A DNA stretch of 6,761 nt, taken from the NCBI GenBank assembly GCA_902797475.1, contig CADBTG010000115.1:1-6761 (forward strand), read 5' to 3'. The stretch comes from an uncultured Lachnospiraceae bacterium (GTDB lineage Bacteria > Bacillota > Clostridia > Lachnospirales > Lachnospiraceae). The stretch's first letter is position 1, and each line of letters opens with the position of its first letter. Of this stretch, positions 1-6,095 are shown piece after piece. A program made the translations under genes and the position numbers. Below the pieces are notes generated by a model. The model saw nothing but the letters and a program-made list of their open reading frames with translations, made no database searches and was not told where the DNA came from.

Positions 1-260
1 AACAGCATCTGCAGTTTGGAATTCTTAAATCCGGCACGAAGCTTGCGGAGTCTCTCCCACGGATCTTCCTTCAGGAAACGGAGGCAGGCGTCAAATGTGG
101 CACCGCCCCAGCACTCTACGGAATGGTAGCCGACCTTGTCCATCTTCTCCACGATGGGAAGCATCAACTCGGTAGGCATTCTCGTGGCGATCAGAGACTG
201 ATGGGCGTCACGCAATATCGTTTCGGTAATCTTTACAGGCTTTGCTGTAATATCTGCCAT
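1..260 (-). CDS. oadA: Oxaloacetate decarboxylase / pyruvate carboxyltransferase alpha subunit (OadA / 5S type), N-terminal part only
   Basis: I translated this by hand: the first 86 codons of a gene that runs off the left edge. The start ATG (258-260) is preceded by AAAGAGGT seven bases upstream. The N-terminus reads into the motif RDAHQSLIATRM (residues 17-28), followed by VECWGGATFDACLRFL and DPWERLRKLR. These are hallmarks of the HMGL-like TIM-barrel carboxyltransferase domain shared by oxaloacetate decarboxylase alpha, pyruvate carboxylase subunit B and the transcarboxylase 5S subunit. The Asp of RDAH is the expected metal ligand in this family. The enzyme moves a carboxyl group between oxaloacetate/pyruvate and biotin in the cytoplasm. 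It is the last visible gene of the operon, 81 bases after oadB. Whether it carries its own C-terminal biotin domain (OadA-like, near 590 residues) or lacks one (5S-like, near 500) cannot be seen here, and this decides how it works with the separate biotin carrier. Confidence 0.93.
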   Translation of the reverse strand, partial: MADITAKPVKITETILRDAHQSLIATRMPTELMLPIVEKMDKVGYHSVECWGGATFDACLRFLKEDPWERLRKLRAGFKNSKLQML

Positions 261-294
261 AATCAATACCTCTTTCTGCGCTGCTTCATGTAAC

Positions 295-329
295 CCGGTG
301 CCCTGTTGCAGCGCCTACACGGTCACCGG
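295..329 (-). other. Possible stem-loop between oadB and oadA
   Basis: Six paired bases (CCGGTG at 295-300 with CACCGG at 324-329) enclose a 23-base loop in the 81-base gap between oadB and oadA. There is no T-run, so it does not look like a terminator. It may tune translation or mRNA stability between the genes, but a stem this short with a long loop could be chance. Confidence 0.2.
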
Positions 330-341
330 ACAGAAGTCAGC

Positions 342-1808
342 TTATACTCCGAATACGGCCATGAATACACCGGCCGCAACTGCGGTACCGATAACGCCGG
401 CAACGTTCGGTCCCATGGCATGCATGAGAAGGAAGTTGGACGGATCGGCTTCCGCGCCTACCTTTTGGGATACGCGGGCCGCCATGGGAACTGCGGAAAC
501 ACCCGCGGATCCGATAAGCGGATTGATCTTACCGCCGGAAAGTTTGCACATCAGTTTGCCGAACAGAACGCCGCCTGCCGTACCGACTGCAAATGCAATC
601 AGGCCGAGAGCAACGATCTTCAGCGTGTCAATCTTCAGGAAAGCTTCCGCACTCGTCGTAGCGCCAACGGAAGTACCGAGCATGATAACCACGATGTACA
701 TCATGGCGTTGCTGGCGGTCTCCTGCAGCTGACGGACAACACCGGACTCACGGAACAGGTTACCGAGCATCAGGCAGCCAATCAACGGAGCGGTATCCGG
801 CAGAAGCGCAACAACAACGATCGTAACGATGACAGGGAACAGAATCTTCTCCAATTTGCTTACCGGACGAAGCTGTTCCATCTTAATCTTCCGCTCCTGC
901 TCCGTCGTGAAAAGCTTCATGATCGGAGGCTGGATGATCGGAACGAGTGACATATAAGAGTATGCGGCAACCGCAATGGCTCCCATATATGCCGTCTGCC
1001 CGAGCTTACCGGCAAGGAAGATAGACGTAGGTCCGTCCGCGCCGCCGATGATGGAAATCGCGGCAGCAGCCTTGTCGCTGAACCCGAGGAAGATAGCGGA
1101 AAGATAAGCGAAGAAAATGCCAAGCTGGGCAGCTGCACCGAGAAGGAAGCTTCTCGGATTCGCAATCAGCGGACCGAAGTCGGTCATGGCGCCTACGCCC
1201 ATGAAAATCAGGCAGGGAAGAATTGCCCATTCATCCAGCTGGAAGAAATAACGGAGAATTCCGCCCGCGCGCTTGCTCTGCTCGGTCTTCGTGCAATCCT
1301 TAACATCGAAATTCGAAAGCTGTCCCTCATGTAAATCATACTTCAGAACAGTTTGCTCTTTACAATAAAACTCGTAGGTCACGGTCTCCATGAAATACTT
1401 CTCGTTAAAGTATTCGAGTACCGCTTCCTGGCTCGTTGCATCCACGTCTTCGGGAAGCGTCAGAGTCTCCCCGTTATACTTATATGCAACGGTAATGTCT
1501 TTCTCATCGTAAACTGCGCCTTCACCCTGATAGAACTCCACGATTCCGTCGGCAACGCTTACAATCTGTACATCGTCCTTGTAGAACGTATAAATCTTGT
1601 CTACAGGCTCCGCCATGATGGACGGGTACAGGTTTACAAGCAGCATTCCGAAAGAAATCGGAACCAAAAGGAGAGGCTCATAATCCTTGGCAATTGCCAG
1701 GTACAGGAAGAACAAGGCGACGCCGATCATCAGCAGGTTGCCCCAGGAAAGAGAGGCAAATGCCGTGGCATGCAACAGGTTCCCCAATGTATCCAAAATA
1801 TATTGCAT
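342..1808 (-). CDS. oadB: Na+-translocating decarboxylase beta subunit (OadB/MmdB/GcdB family) with a large N-terminal insertion
   Basis: Membrane subunit that decarboxylates carboxybiotin and couples this to Na+ export. The 488 residues exceed the usual family length of roughly 375-430. Helices are visible at about 22-40 and 45-63, then from 190 onward. Family signatures are intact: MGVGAMTDFGPLIANP (203-218), IIGGADGPTSIFLA (253-266), AYSYMSLVPIIQPPIM (282-297), RPVSKLEKILFP (314-325), and the region-IV block starting INPLIGSAGVSAVPMAAR (428-445). From the Klebsiella OadB numbering I recall, essential D203, N373, G377, S382 and R389 correspond here to D258, N429, G433, S438 and R445, all present. 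The excess length is a polar segment at about residues 64-180, between the second helix and the first conserved block. The start is supported by GGGAGGT six bases upstream. It lies 77 bases after the biotin carrier gene and 81 before oadA. The family is certain; the true substrate system is not. Confidence 0.96.
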   Translation of the reverse strand: MQYILDTLGNLLHATAFASLSWGNLLMIGVALFFLYLAIAKDYEPLLLVPISFGMLLVNLYPSIMAEPVDKIYTFYKDDVQIVSVADGIVEFYQGEGAVYDEKDITVAYKYNGETLTLPEDVDATSQEAVLEYFNEKYFMETVTYEFYCKEQTVLKYDLHEGQLSNFDVKDCTKTEQSKRAGGILRYFFQLDEWAILPCLIFMGVGAMTDFGPLIANPRSFLLGAAAQLGIFFAYLSAIFLGFSDKAAAAISIIGGADGPTSIFLAGKLGQTAYMGAIAVAAYSYMSLVPIIQPPIMKLFTTEQERKIKMEQLRPVSKLEKILFPVIVTIVVVALLPDTAPLIGCLMLGNLFRESGVVRQLQETASNAMMYIVVIMLGTSVGATTSAEAFLKIDTLKIVALGLIAFAVGTAGGVLFGKLMCKLSGGKINPLIGSAGVSAVPMAARVSQKVGAEADPSNFLLMHAMGPNVAGVIGTAVAAGVFMAVFGV

Positions 1809-1840
1809 TGTTTTACCTCCCGGTTAATATCATCTCTTCA

Positions 1841-1875
1841 CGGCTTAAAATGCCGCAAAGAAGCACTCTTCTTTG
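1841..1875 (-). other. Stem-loop(s) in the gap between the biotin carrier gene and oadB
   Basis: A perfect 8-bp stem, CAAAGAAG (1856-1863) with CTTCTTTG (1868-1875), closes a four-base loop. A weaker 4-bp stem (CGGC at 1841-1844, GCCG at 1852-1855) follows directly on the minus-strand transcript. The gap is 77 bases, compared with 13-15 between the genes before it. No T-run follows, so full termination is unlikely. A role in differential stability or stoichiometry between the soluble carrier and the membrane subunit is possible but only inferred. Confidence 0.35.
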
Positions 1876-1885
1876 AATCCTCTGA

Positions 1886-2248
1886 TTAGTTCAAAGAAAC
1901 AAGCAATTCACCGGGCTCAAAGCTCTGGCCTACGCTTACGTTAACGCTGGCAACGGTTCCGTCCTGAGGAGCCGTGATGTCATTTTCCATCTTCATAGCC
2001 TCAAATACGAGGAGAACGTCACCCTTCTTAACAGCAGCGCCTGCGGAGGTGTTAACCTTCAAAACCTTGCCGGGCATGGGAGCGGAAATCTTAACGCTGC
2101 CCGCTGCACCTGCAGCAGCCTTCGGAGCAGCCTGAGGGGCAGCCTTGGGAGCGGCCTTTGCTGCAGCCGGAGCACTAACGGCACCGCCGGCTTCTTCAAC
2201 AACTACATCATAAACATTACCATTTACCGTGATAGTATAATTCTTCAT
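1886..2248 (-). CDS. Biotin carboxyl carrier protein of the decarboxylase/transcarboxylase complex (MmdC/GcdC/1.3S type)
   Basis: 120 residues that carry the mobile carboxybiotin between the carboxyltransferase active sites and the membrane pump. Layout: an N-terminal anchor strand (1-20), a flexible Ala/Pro/Lys-rich linker (about 23-50), and a biotinyl/lipoyl domain (about 52-119). The canonical biotinylation motif EAMKMEN is at 83-89, making K86 the acceptor lysine. APMPGKV (56-62) and the closing GQSFEPGELLVSL are also typical. Such A/P-rich linkers are usual in the carriers of Na+-pumping decarboxylases. The ribosome site TTAGGAGGATATA overlaps the short 13-base gap after oadG, which implies co-transcription and probably coupled translation. 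The stop is TAA. Length and linker fit MmdC, GcdC or the propionibacterial 1.3S subunit equally, so no exact symbol is given. Confidence 0.96.
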   Translation of the reverse strand: MKNYTITVNGNVYDVVVEEAGGAVSAPAAAKAAPKAAPQAAPKAAAGAAGSVKISAPMPGKVLKVNTSAGAAVKKGDVLLVFEAMKMENDITAPQDGTVASVNVSVGQSFEPGELLVSLN

Positions 2249-2261
2249 TATATCCTCCTAA

Positions 2262-2603
2262 TCAGGCGTTCTGCCATTTTGATTTATTGACTTTACGAAT
2301 CGAGCGGACAACCAGGCTGTCCGGGGAAACCGCATTGCCCTGCGACGCTTCATACGCGCAGATGGCAGCCGCGATAACCGCAACCAGCTCCGTGTCATCG
2401 TCACCCTGTGCCGCGGGGGCAGCCTTTGCAACAGGTGCCTTCGGCGCGGGAGCCGGCTTACCGGAACGATTGACGAGCTTTAAAAGTGCGATGATGCAGC
2501 TGATCAGCACAAGCATCAGAAATACGATGCCGATGCCGAGAGCGGTATTCAGGCCTGCACGCTCCATCGTCTTTGCGGTAATGCAGAAAGTAAGCAAATC
2601 CAT
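2262..2603 (-). CDS. oadG: OadG-family small membrane (gamma) subunit
   Basis: 113 residues with one hydrophobic helix at about 20-43 (ALGIGIVFLMLVLISCIIAL), a Pro/Ala/Lys linker (48-66), and a conserved tail (69-110) reading DDTELVAVIAAAICAYEA and then VVRSIRKV. This architecture of one helix, a linker and an ELVAVIAAAI-type tail is that of OadG/MmdD proteins, which tether the carboxyltransferase to the beta subunit and stabilise the complex. The start ATG has GGAGGT upstream. A later Met (13) is possible but is less well placed for a ribosome site. The gene begins 15 bases after the carboxyltransferase stop and ends (TGA) 13 bases before the biotin carrier start. The tail lacks the His-rich zinc-binding end described for Klebsiella OadG, which is common in the MmdD-like branch. 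Confidence 0.9.
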   Translation of the reverse strand: MDLLTFCITAKTMERAGLNTALGIGIVFLMLVLISCIIALLKLVNRSGKPAPAPKAPVAKAAPAAQGDDDTELVAVIAAAICAYEASQGNAVSPDSLVVRSIRKVNKSKWQNA

Positions 2604-2618
2604 AATCCCTACCTCCGA

Positions 2619-4049
2619 TTAAACCGTGCCGTGCTTCTTTGAGGGACGAAGCTCCTTCTTGGTGCTGAGCATTTCAAATGCATAGATAATCTGTGCGCGC
2701 ATCTCGCTCGGATCGATGATGGCATCAACATAGCCTCTCTTAGCGGCGTTCTCAGCGCTGTTGTAATCTCTGCTGTACTCTGCAGCCTTCTCATTCAAAG
2801 CTTCTTCGGTATTAACCTCGCCTGCGAAAACAATCTGAGCGGCAAGCTTAGCATCCATCGTTCCGATTTCGGCACCCGTAAGGGCAAATTCCATGTCAGC
2901 GCCGAGGGACTTAGAGTTGAATGCTGCATAAGCCGTTCCGTAAGCCTTTCCGGTAACAACGTTGATCTTCGGAACCGTTGCTCCGGCAAATGCGAACGTC
3001 ATCTTCGCTGCTTCCGTTGCAACTTCCTTTGCATCACATGCGCAGGCACTGTATCCGGTAACATTGGAGAGCGTCAGAACCGGAATGCCGAAAGCATCAC
3101 AGTAGTTTACGAATGCCGAAGCCTTACGGCAGCCTGCCGCAGTCAGAACAGCATCGAATTTTTCTTTGTTCTTTCCGTCCTTAAGAGCGGTACGGTTTCC
3201 GATTGCGCCTACGGTGGCACCGTTCAGCTTAATGAAGCCGGTAACCATCTCCTTGGCGTAATCTGCTTTAATCTCAACAAACTCACCGTTGTCGGAAAGA
3301 TTCGAAAGCGTCAGGGCCGGATCTGCGCAGTCATCCTCGAGGAACATGATCGGACGGTTCAAATCGTCGGTACACTCATCGACACACTCATCCTCGTTGT
3401 TCACGGGAAGAATGTTCACCATGTCACGGATCTTGTTGAGAACCGCAACCTCGTCCTCGCCCACATAATCAACAGCACCGGAGGCAGCCATGTAGGAAGC
3501 GGAAGCCGTATCAAGCTTTCCTTCGTTGTTGCCTGCGATAGCGTTCGGAGCCGTAACGAAAAGCTTTGCATCCTTCGACATGAGGACAAAGTCACTCATC
3601 TCGGCAAGAACCGCAAGACCGCCGCCGCACTCACCGAACACCGCCGTAATCTGCGGAATGACACCGGAGGCCATAGCCTCGGCTTTGTAAAGACGTCCGA
3701 AACTTGCAAGTGCATCGGATGCTTCCTGAAGACGGATTCCCGCGCAGTCGATCAAACCGATTACGGGAGCACCGGTCTTCATTGCAAGACGATAGAGATT
3801 GATAATCTTCTTCGCATGCATTTCGCCGATTGTTCCGGAAAGAGCAGAGGCATCCTGGCTGTATACATAAACCAGATTGTCATTGATCACGCCGTAACCG
3901 GTAACAATGCCGTCACCCGGAGCGCTCATCTGCTGCATGTTAAAATCGGTATTCCGCTTCGTTACAAGCGCACCGATCTCAACAAAACTGTTGTCGTCAA
4001 GCAAGGTGTAGATACGATCCTTTGCCGACAATTTTGCTGTACCACTCAT
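2619..4049 (-). CDS. Acyl-CoA carboxyltransferase subunit, MmdA / transcarboxylase-12S-like, divergent
   Basis: 476 residues with the two crotonase-like halves of the acetyl-CoA carboxylase-beta/propionyl-CoA carboxylase-beta superfamily. N-half signatures: SAKDRIYTLLDDNSFVEI (8-25), PGDGIVTGYG (44-53), YSQDASALSGTIGEMHAKKI (63-82) and the oxyanion-hole loop GECGGG (139-144). C-half signatures: ATVPKINVVTGKAYGTAY (357-374) and SKSLGAD (379-385). It transfers carboxyl between a CoA ester and biotin in the cytoplasm. It is somewhat shorter than typical MmdA (near 510). It departs from the methylmalonyl/propionyl consensus as I know it: DSGGARIQEG reads DCAGIRLQEA (101-110), GPCAGG reads GECGGG, and the C-half PGFLPG..QE segment is replaced by TGYSACACD (331-339). 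The substrate (methylmalonyl-, malonyl-, glutaconyl-CoA or another) therefore cannot be assigned. It is the first gene of the operon, with GGAGGG upstream of its ATG. Confidence 0.9.
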   Translation of the reverse strand: MSGTAKLSAKDRIYTLLDDNSFVEIGALVTKRNTDFNMQQMSAPGDGIVTGYGVINDNLVYVYSQDASALSGTIGEMHAKKIINLYRLAMKTGAPVIGLIDCAGIRLQEASDALASFGRLYKAEAMASGVIPQITAVFGECGGGLAVLAEMSDFVLMSKDAKLFVTAPNAIAGNNEGKLDTASASYMAASGAVDYVGEDEVAVLNKIRDMVNILPVNNEDECVDECTDDLNRPIMFLEDDCADPALTLSNLSDNGEFVEIKADYAKEMVTGFIKLNGATVGAIGNRTALKDGKNKEKFDAVLTAAGCRKASAFVNYCDAFGIPVLTLSNVTGYSACACDAKEVATEAAKMTFAFAGATVPKINVVTGKAYGTAYAAFNSKSLGADMEFALTGAEIGTMDAKLAAQIVFAGEVNTEEALNEKAAEYSRDYNSAENAAKRGYVDAIIDPSEMRAQIIYAFEMLSTKKELRPSKKHGTV

Positions 4050-4120
4050 GTTCAGCCCTCCATTTATATATTCGTAAAGAGCCCTTCCTGCCCGGAAAGA
4101 CCCAACTTACACCAAATACC

Positions 4121-4149
4121 ATTATACATATTACCCCGAAAAATGCAAA
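4121..4149 (-). promoter_or_regulatory. Predicted sigma-A promoter of the decarboxylase operon
   Basis: On the minus strand a perfect TATAAT (4121-4126) lies 17 bases from TTTGCA (4144-4149, four of six matches to TTGACA), or 16 bases from TTGCAT. The start would be near 4113, giving a leader of about 64 bases before the carboxyltransferase ATG. The leader can form an 8-bp stem with two G-U pairs (4081-4088 with 4094-4101) about 20 bases upstream of the GGAGGG ribosome site. The promoter lies immediately after the recX terminator, so the operon is transcribed independently of recA-recX. Confidence 0.6.
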
Positions 4150-4180
4150 TGGAAATATGCCGTTTTACCGTGTTTTACAC

Positions 4181-4212
4181 AAAAAAATACCGAACTCTTA
4201 AAGAGTTCGGTA
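4181..4212 (-). terminator. Intrinsic terminator of recA-recX
   Basis: TACCGAACTCTT (4188-4199) and AAGAGTTCGGTA (4201-4212) are exact inverted repeats, giving a stem of about 10 bp with a small loop. On the minus-strand transcript the stem is followed directly by seven T (A-run at 4181-4187). It begins 28 bases after the recX stop. On the plus strand no T-run follows, so it acts in the minus direction. Confidence 0.93.
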
Positions 4213-4240
4213 CAAAACCCGTTCAAAGCCGGGATAAAGC

Positions 4241-4939
4241 TCAGTCAAAGCTTTCCTCCGCCTGTTCCTCACCGGAACCTTCCGCCTTCGGATACTCTGC
4301 TATAACACGGCGGACCGTGCCGTAAGGGAAGCCCTTACGAAGGAGCGAAGCGCACAGCTTTTCACGCTGTTTCTGCGTCAGTGCCGTTCCTTCGGCGACC
4401 TTCCGGTACGCAAGTCTGCGGACAGCAAACAGTTCCGGATCCTCATCCGGATCACAATCCTCCCCGCGAACCTCTGCGGCAAGCTTTCGGTCTTCAAGAT
4501 AACGCGACAGGGCGTCCTCATACAGTTCGTCTGAGATTCCTTTCTCCGCAAGCTTCTGACGAATCTCGCGAAGGCTCTTCTTTCCGCCGAAGGAATAAAG
4601 ATAATTGTATGCATAACGGCTGTCGTTCAGGTAGGGATACTGCTTCACATAATCCATGATATGCGAAATGACCGATTCCCCGTACCCGGCTTCCGAAAGG
4701 CGGTCATGAAGCTCCTTCTCCGTCCGGTCGGCTACACCGAGCAGATCCAGTGCTTTGCGCTTTCCTGCGGGCAGAATGCAGTTAAGAAGAATCTCTTCGG
4801 TCTTCTCTTCTTCTATATCCGCCCCGTCCGTGACATTGAAAAATGCCATGTCGCTGTTCTTCACCGGGCCGACCGTATCGCCGTCCAAAAAGAGAATCGA
4901 TTTTGTCTTGCCCTTCGGCAAAAGCCGCACTGTCGCCAT
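4241..4939 (-). CDS. recX: RecX, regulator of RecA
   Basis: 232 residues. RecX proteins bind RecA filaments and limit or reshape their activity. The three-helix-repeat core is visible: repeat 1 around 61-102 (RKALDLLGVADRTEKELHDR, 61-80), repeat 2 around 103-147 (YLNDSRYAYNYL, then GKKSLREIRQKLAEKGIS, 119-136), and repeat 3 around 168-216 (FAVRRLAYRK, then LLRKGFPYGTVRRVI). LNDSRYAYNY is a family hallmark. It is longer than E. coli RecX (166) but close to the Bacillus protein (264). The extra N-terminal segment of about 55 residues is beta-rich, and an acidic insertion (DCDPDEDPE, 161-169) lies between repeats 2 and 3. The start follows GAGGG nine bases upstream. The gene sits 66 bases after the natural recA stop with no promoter seen between them, so it is probably co-transcribed from the LexA-controlled recA promoter. 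The tail is rich in Glu and Ser. Confidence 0.93.
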   Translation of the reverse strand: MATVRLLPKGKTKSILFLDGDTVGPVKNSDMAFFNVTDGADIEEEKTEEILLNCILPAGKRKALDLLGVADRTEKELHDRLSEAGYGESVISHIMDYVKQYPYLNDSRYAYNYLYSFGGKKSLREIRQKLAEKGISDELYEDALSRYLEDRKLAAEVRGEDCDPDEDPELFAVRRLAYRKVAEGTALTQKQREKLCASLLRKGFPYGTVRRVIAEYPKAEGSGEEQAEESFD

Positions 4940-4960
4940 ATCTTATGCCCTCATAAAGTC

Positions 4961-4984
4961 CGACACCCCGTTTCCAGAGTGTCG
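4961..4984 (-). other. Stem-loop in the recA-recX gap
   Basis: CGACAC (4961-4966) and GTGTCG (4979-4984) are inverted repeats with a 12-base loop, between the recA TAA and the recX ribosome site. No T-run follows on the minus strand. It could act as a partial attenuator setting the recX to recA ratio, as intergenic hairpins do in some other bacteria, but six pairs is weak evidence. Confidence 0.3.
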
Positions 4985-5005
4985 CGGATTCATATATAAC
5001 CGGTT

Positions 5006-5119
5006 TTAGAAATCTTCGGGCTCTTCCTCGTCGTCGGTCAAAACGGCGTGGCTCTCACCGACATGAAGTGCCTTTCTGACCTTCTCGGCAATCTCCTCGG
5101 TAACATCGGGATTCTGCTA
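5006..5119 (-). pseudogene. recA: In-frame amber codon and untranslated C-terminal end of recA
   Basis: The amber codon TAG (5117-5119) is codon 312 of recA. After it the same frame stays open for 36 more codons, beginning QNPDVTEEIAEKVRKALH and ending in an acidic DDEEEPEDF tail before a TAA (5006-5008). This is exactly what a RecA C-terminus looks like: the last helices of the C-terminal domain followed by an acidic tail. The whole locus would encode 348 residues, a normal RecA length. The TAG is one base away from AAG (Lys, usual at this place) and from CAG (Gln). No frameshift is needed. Either the base is an assembly or strain-level nonsense change, or the codon is read through. The next codon is CAG, and UAG-CAR is a context known to be leaky in some systems. 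Confidence 0.9.
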
Positions 5120-6052
5120 CAGGTAAGCCTTTGCATTCTCACGGCCCTGGCCGATCTTCTCGCCTTCGTAAGCAAACCATGCGCCGCTCTTCTGAATGAT
5201 GTCGCAGCTTACGGCCAGATCAAGCACATCGCCTTCCTTGGAAATGCCTTCGCCGAACATGATATCAAACTCGGCTTCCTTAAACGGCGGAGCCACCTTG
5301 TTCTTAACAACCTTAACACGAACGTGGTTACCGACAACCTCACCGTTCTGCTTCAGCGATTCCACGCGGCGAACGTCAAGACGGATCGAAGCAAAGAACT
5401 TCAATGCGCGTCCGCCGGTCGTCGTCTCGGGGTTACCGAACATCACGCCGATCTTCTCACGAAGCTGGTTGATGAAAATCACGATACAATTGTTCTTGCT
5501 GATGACCGGAGCCAGCTTGCGAAGTGCCTGGGACATCAGTCTGGCCTGCTGACCGACATGGGAGTCACCCATATCGCCCTCAATTTCGGCCTTCGGAACA
5601 AGTGCCGCAACGGAGTCCACAACAATGATGTCAACCGCACCGGAACGGACAAGCGTCTCGGCAATCTCCAGGGCCTGCTCTCCGTCATCCGGCTGGGAAA
5701 TGTAAAGATTATCGATATCAACACCGATATTGGCTGCATAAACGGGATCCAGAGCATGCTCGGCATCGATGAAGCCGGCAATGCCGCCTCTCTTCTGCAC
5801 CTCGGCAATGGCATGTAGTGCAACGGTCGTCTTACCGCTGGATTCCGGTCCGTAAATCTCAATCACACGGCCCTTCGGGAAACCGCCGACACCGAGTGCC
5901 GCATCAAGGCTTAAGGAGCCGCTTGTAACCGCCTCAACATTGAGGTTAGCCTCCGAATCACCGAGTTTCATGACGGAACCCTTACCGAATGCCTTCTCAA
6001 TCTGCGCGAGTGCGGATTCCAATGCTTTCTTCTTGTTGTCTTCTGTAGCCAT
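5117..6052 (-). CDS. recA: RecA recombinase, ended early by an in-frame TAG (311 of about 348 residues)
   Basis: DNA strand-exchange ATPase and co-protease for LexA cleavage. The ATPase core is complete: Walker A GPESSGKT (68-75), the catalytic-glutamate segment FIDAEHALDP (94-103, E98), Walker B DIIVVD (141-146), loop-1 region EGDMGDSHVG (158-167), and the FINQLREKIG segment with the switch Gln Q196. Loop 2 around GNPETTTGGRALKF (206-219) is also intact. The start ATG follows GAGAAAGGATAATACGAT. As written, the protein stops after AKAYL, removing the last helix of the C-terminal domain and the acidic tail. E. coli RecA lacking only the 17-25 tail residues stays active, but this cut is deeper, so folding or function could suffer. 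The frame continues intact after the stop (see the entry at 5006-5119). Identity is certain; whether the truncation is real is not. Confidence 0.97.
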   Translation of the reverse strand: MATEDNKKKALESALAQIEKAFGKGSVMKLGDSEANLNVEAVTSGSLSLDAALGVGGFPKGRVIEIYGPESSGKTTVALHAIAEVQKRGGIAGFIDAEHALDPVYAANIGVDIDNLYISQPDDGEQALEIAETLVRSGAVDIIVVDSVAALVPKAEIEGDMGDSHVGQQARLMSQALRKLAPVISKNNCIVIFINQLREKIGVMFGNPETTTGGRALKFFASIRLDVRRVESLKQNGEVVGNHVRVKVVKNKVAPPFKEAEFDIMFGEGISKEGDVLDLAVSCDIIQKSGAWFAYEGEKIGQGRENAKAYL

Positions 6053-6076
6053 ATCGTATTATCCTTTCTCAAAAGC

Positions 6077-6088
6077 GAACAAATGTTC
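6077..6088 (-). promoter_or_regulatory. LexA (SOS) operator of recA
   Basis: GAAC-ATTT-GTTC on the minus strand is a perfect GAAC-N4-GTTC inverted repeat. Read on the plus strand with flanks (6076-6089), CGAACAAATGTTCT matches the Gram-positive LexA/DinR consensus CGAACRNRYGTTYC at 13 of 14 positions. It begins about seven bases downstream of the -10 box, covering the expected transcription start, so bound LexA would block initiation of recA and probably recX. Confidence 0.9.
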
Positions 6089-6095
6089 TGTTTTT

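Noticed and set aside
306..950. Plus-strand open frames (298-732 and 306-950) opposite oadB
   Set aside because: Both are antisense to the highly conserved C-terminal half of oadB; the residue content (Arg/Asn/His/Gln-rich) is that of a shadow frame.
4188..4212. The near-perfect 25-base palindrome as a regulator binding site for the decarboxylase operon
   Set aside because: The seven-T run immediately following it on the minus strand and its place just after the recX stop make a terminator the simpler explanation.
5048..5818. Long plus-strand open frame (256 residues) opposite recA
   Set aside because: It lies entirely antisense to recA, has no recognisable motif or ribosome site, and has the composition of a reverse-complement shadow.
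5006..6052. Reassignment of TAG to a sense codon in this organism, or pyrrolysine insertion
   Set aside because: Only one in-frame TAG occurs among the seven genes; the others have none internally and end in TAA or TGA. A lone TAG at a Lys/Gln-type surface position fits a point nonsense change better than a recoded genome.
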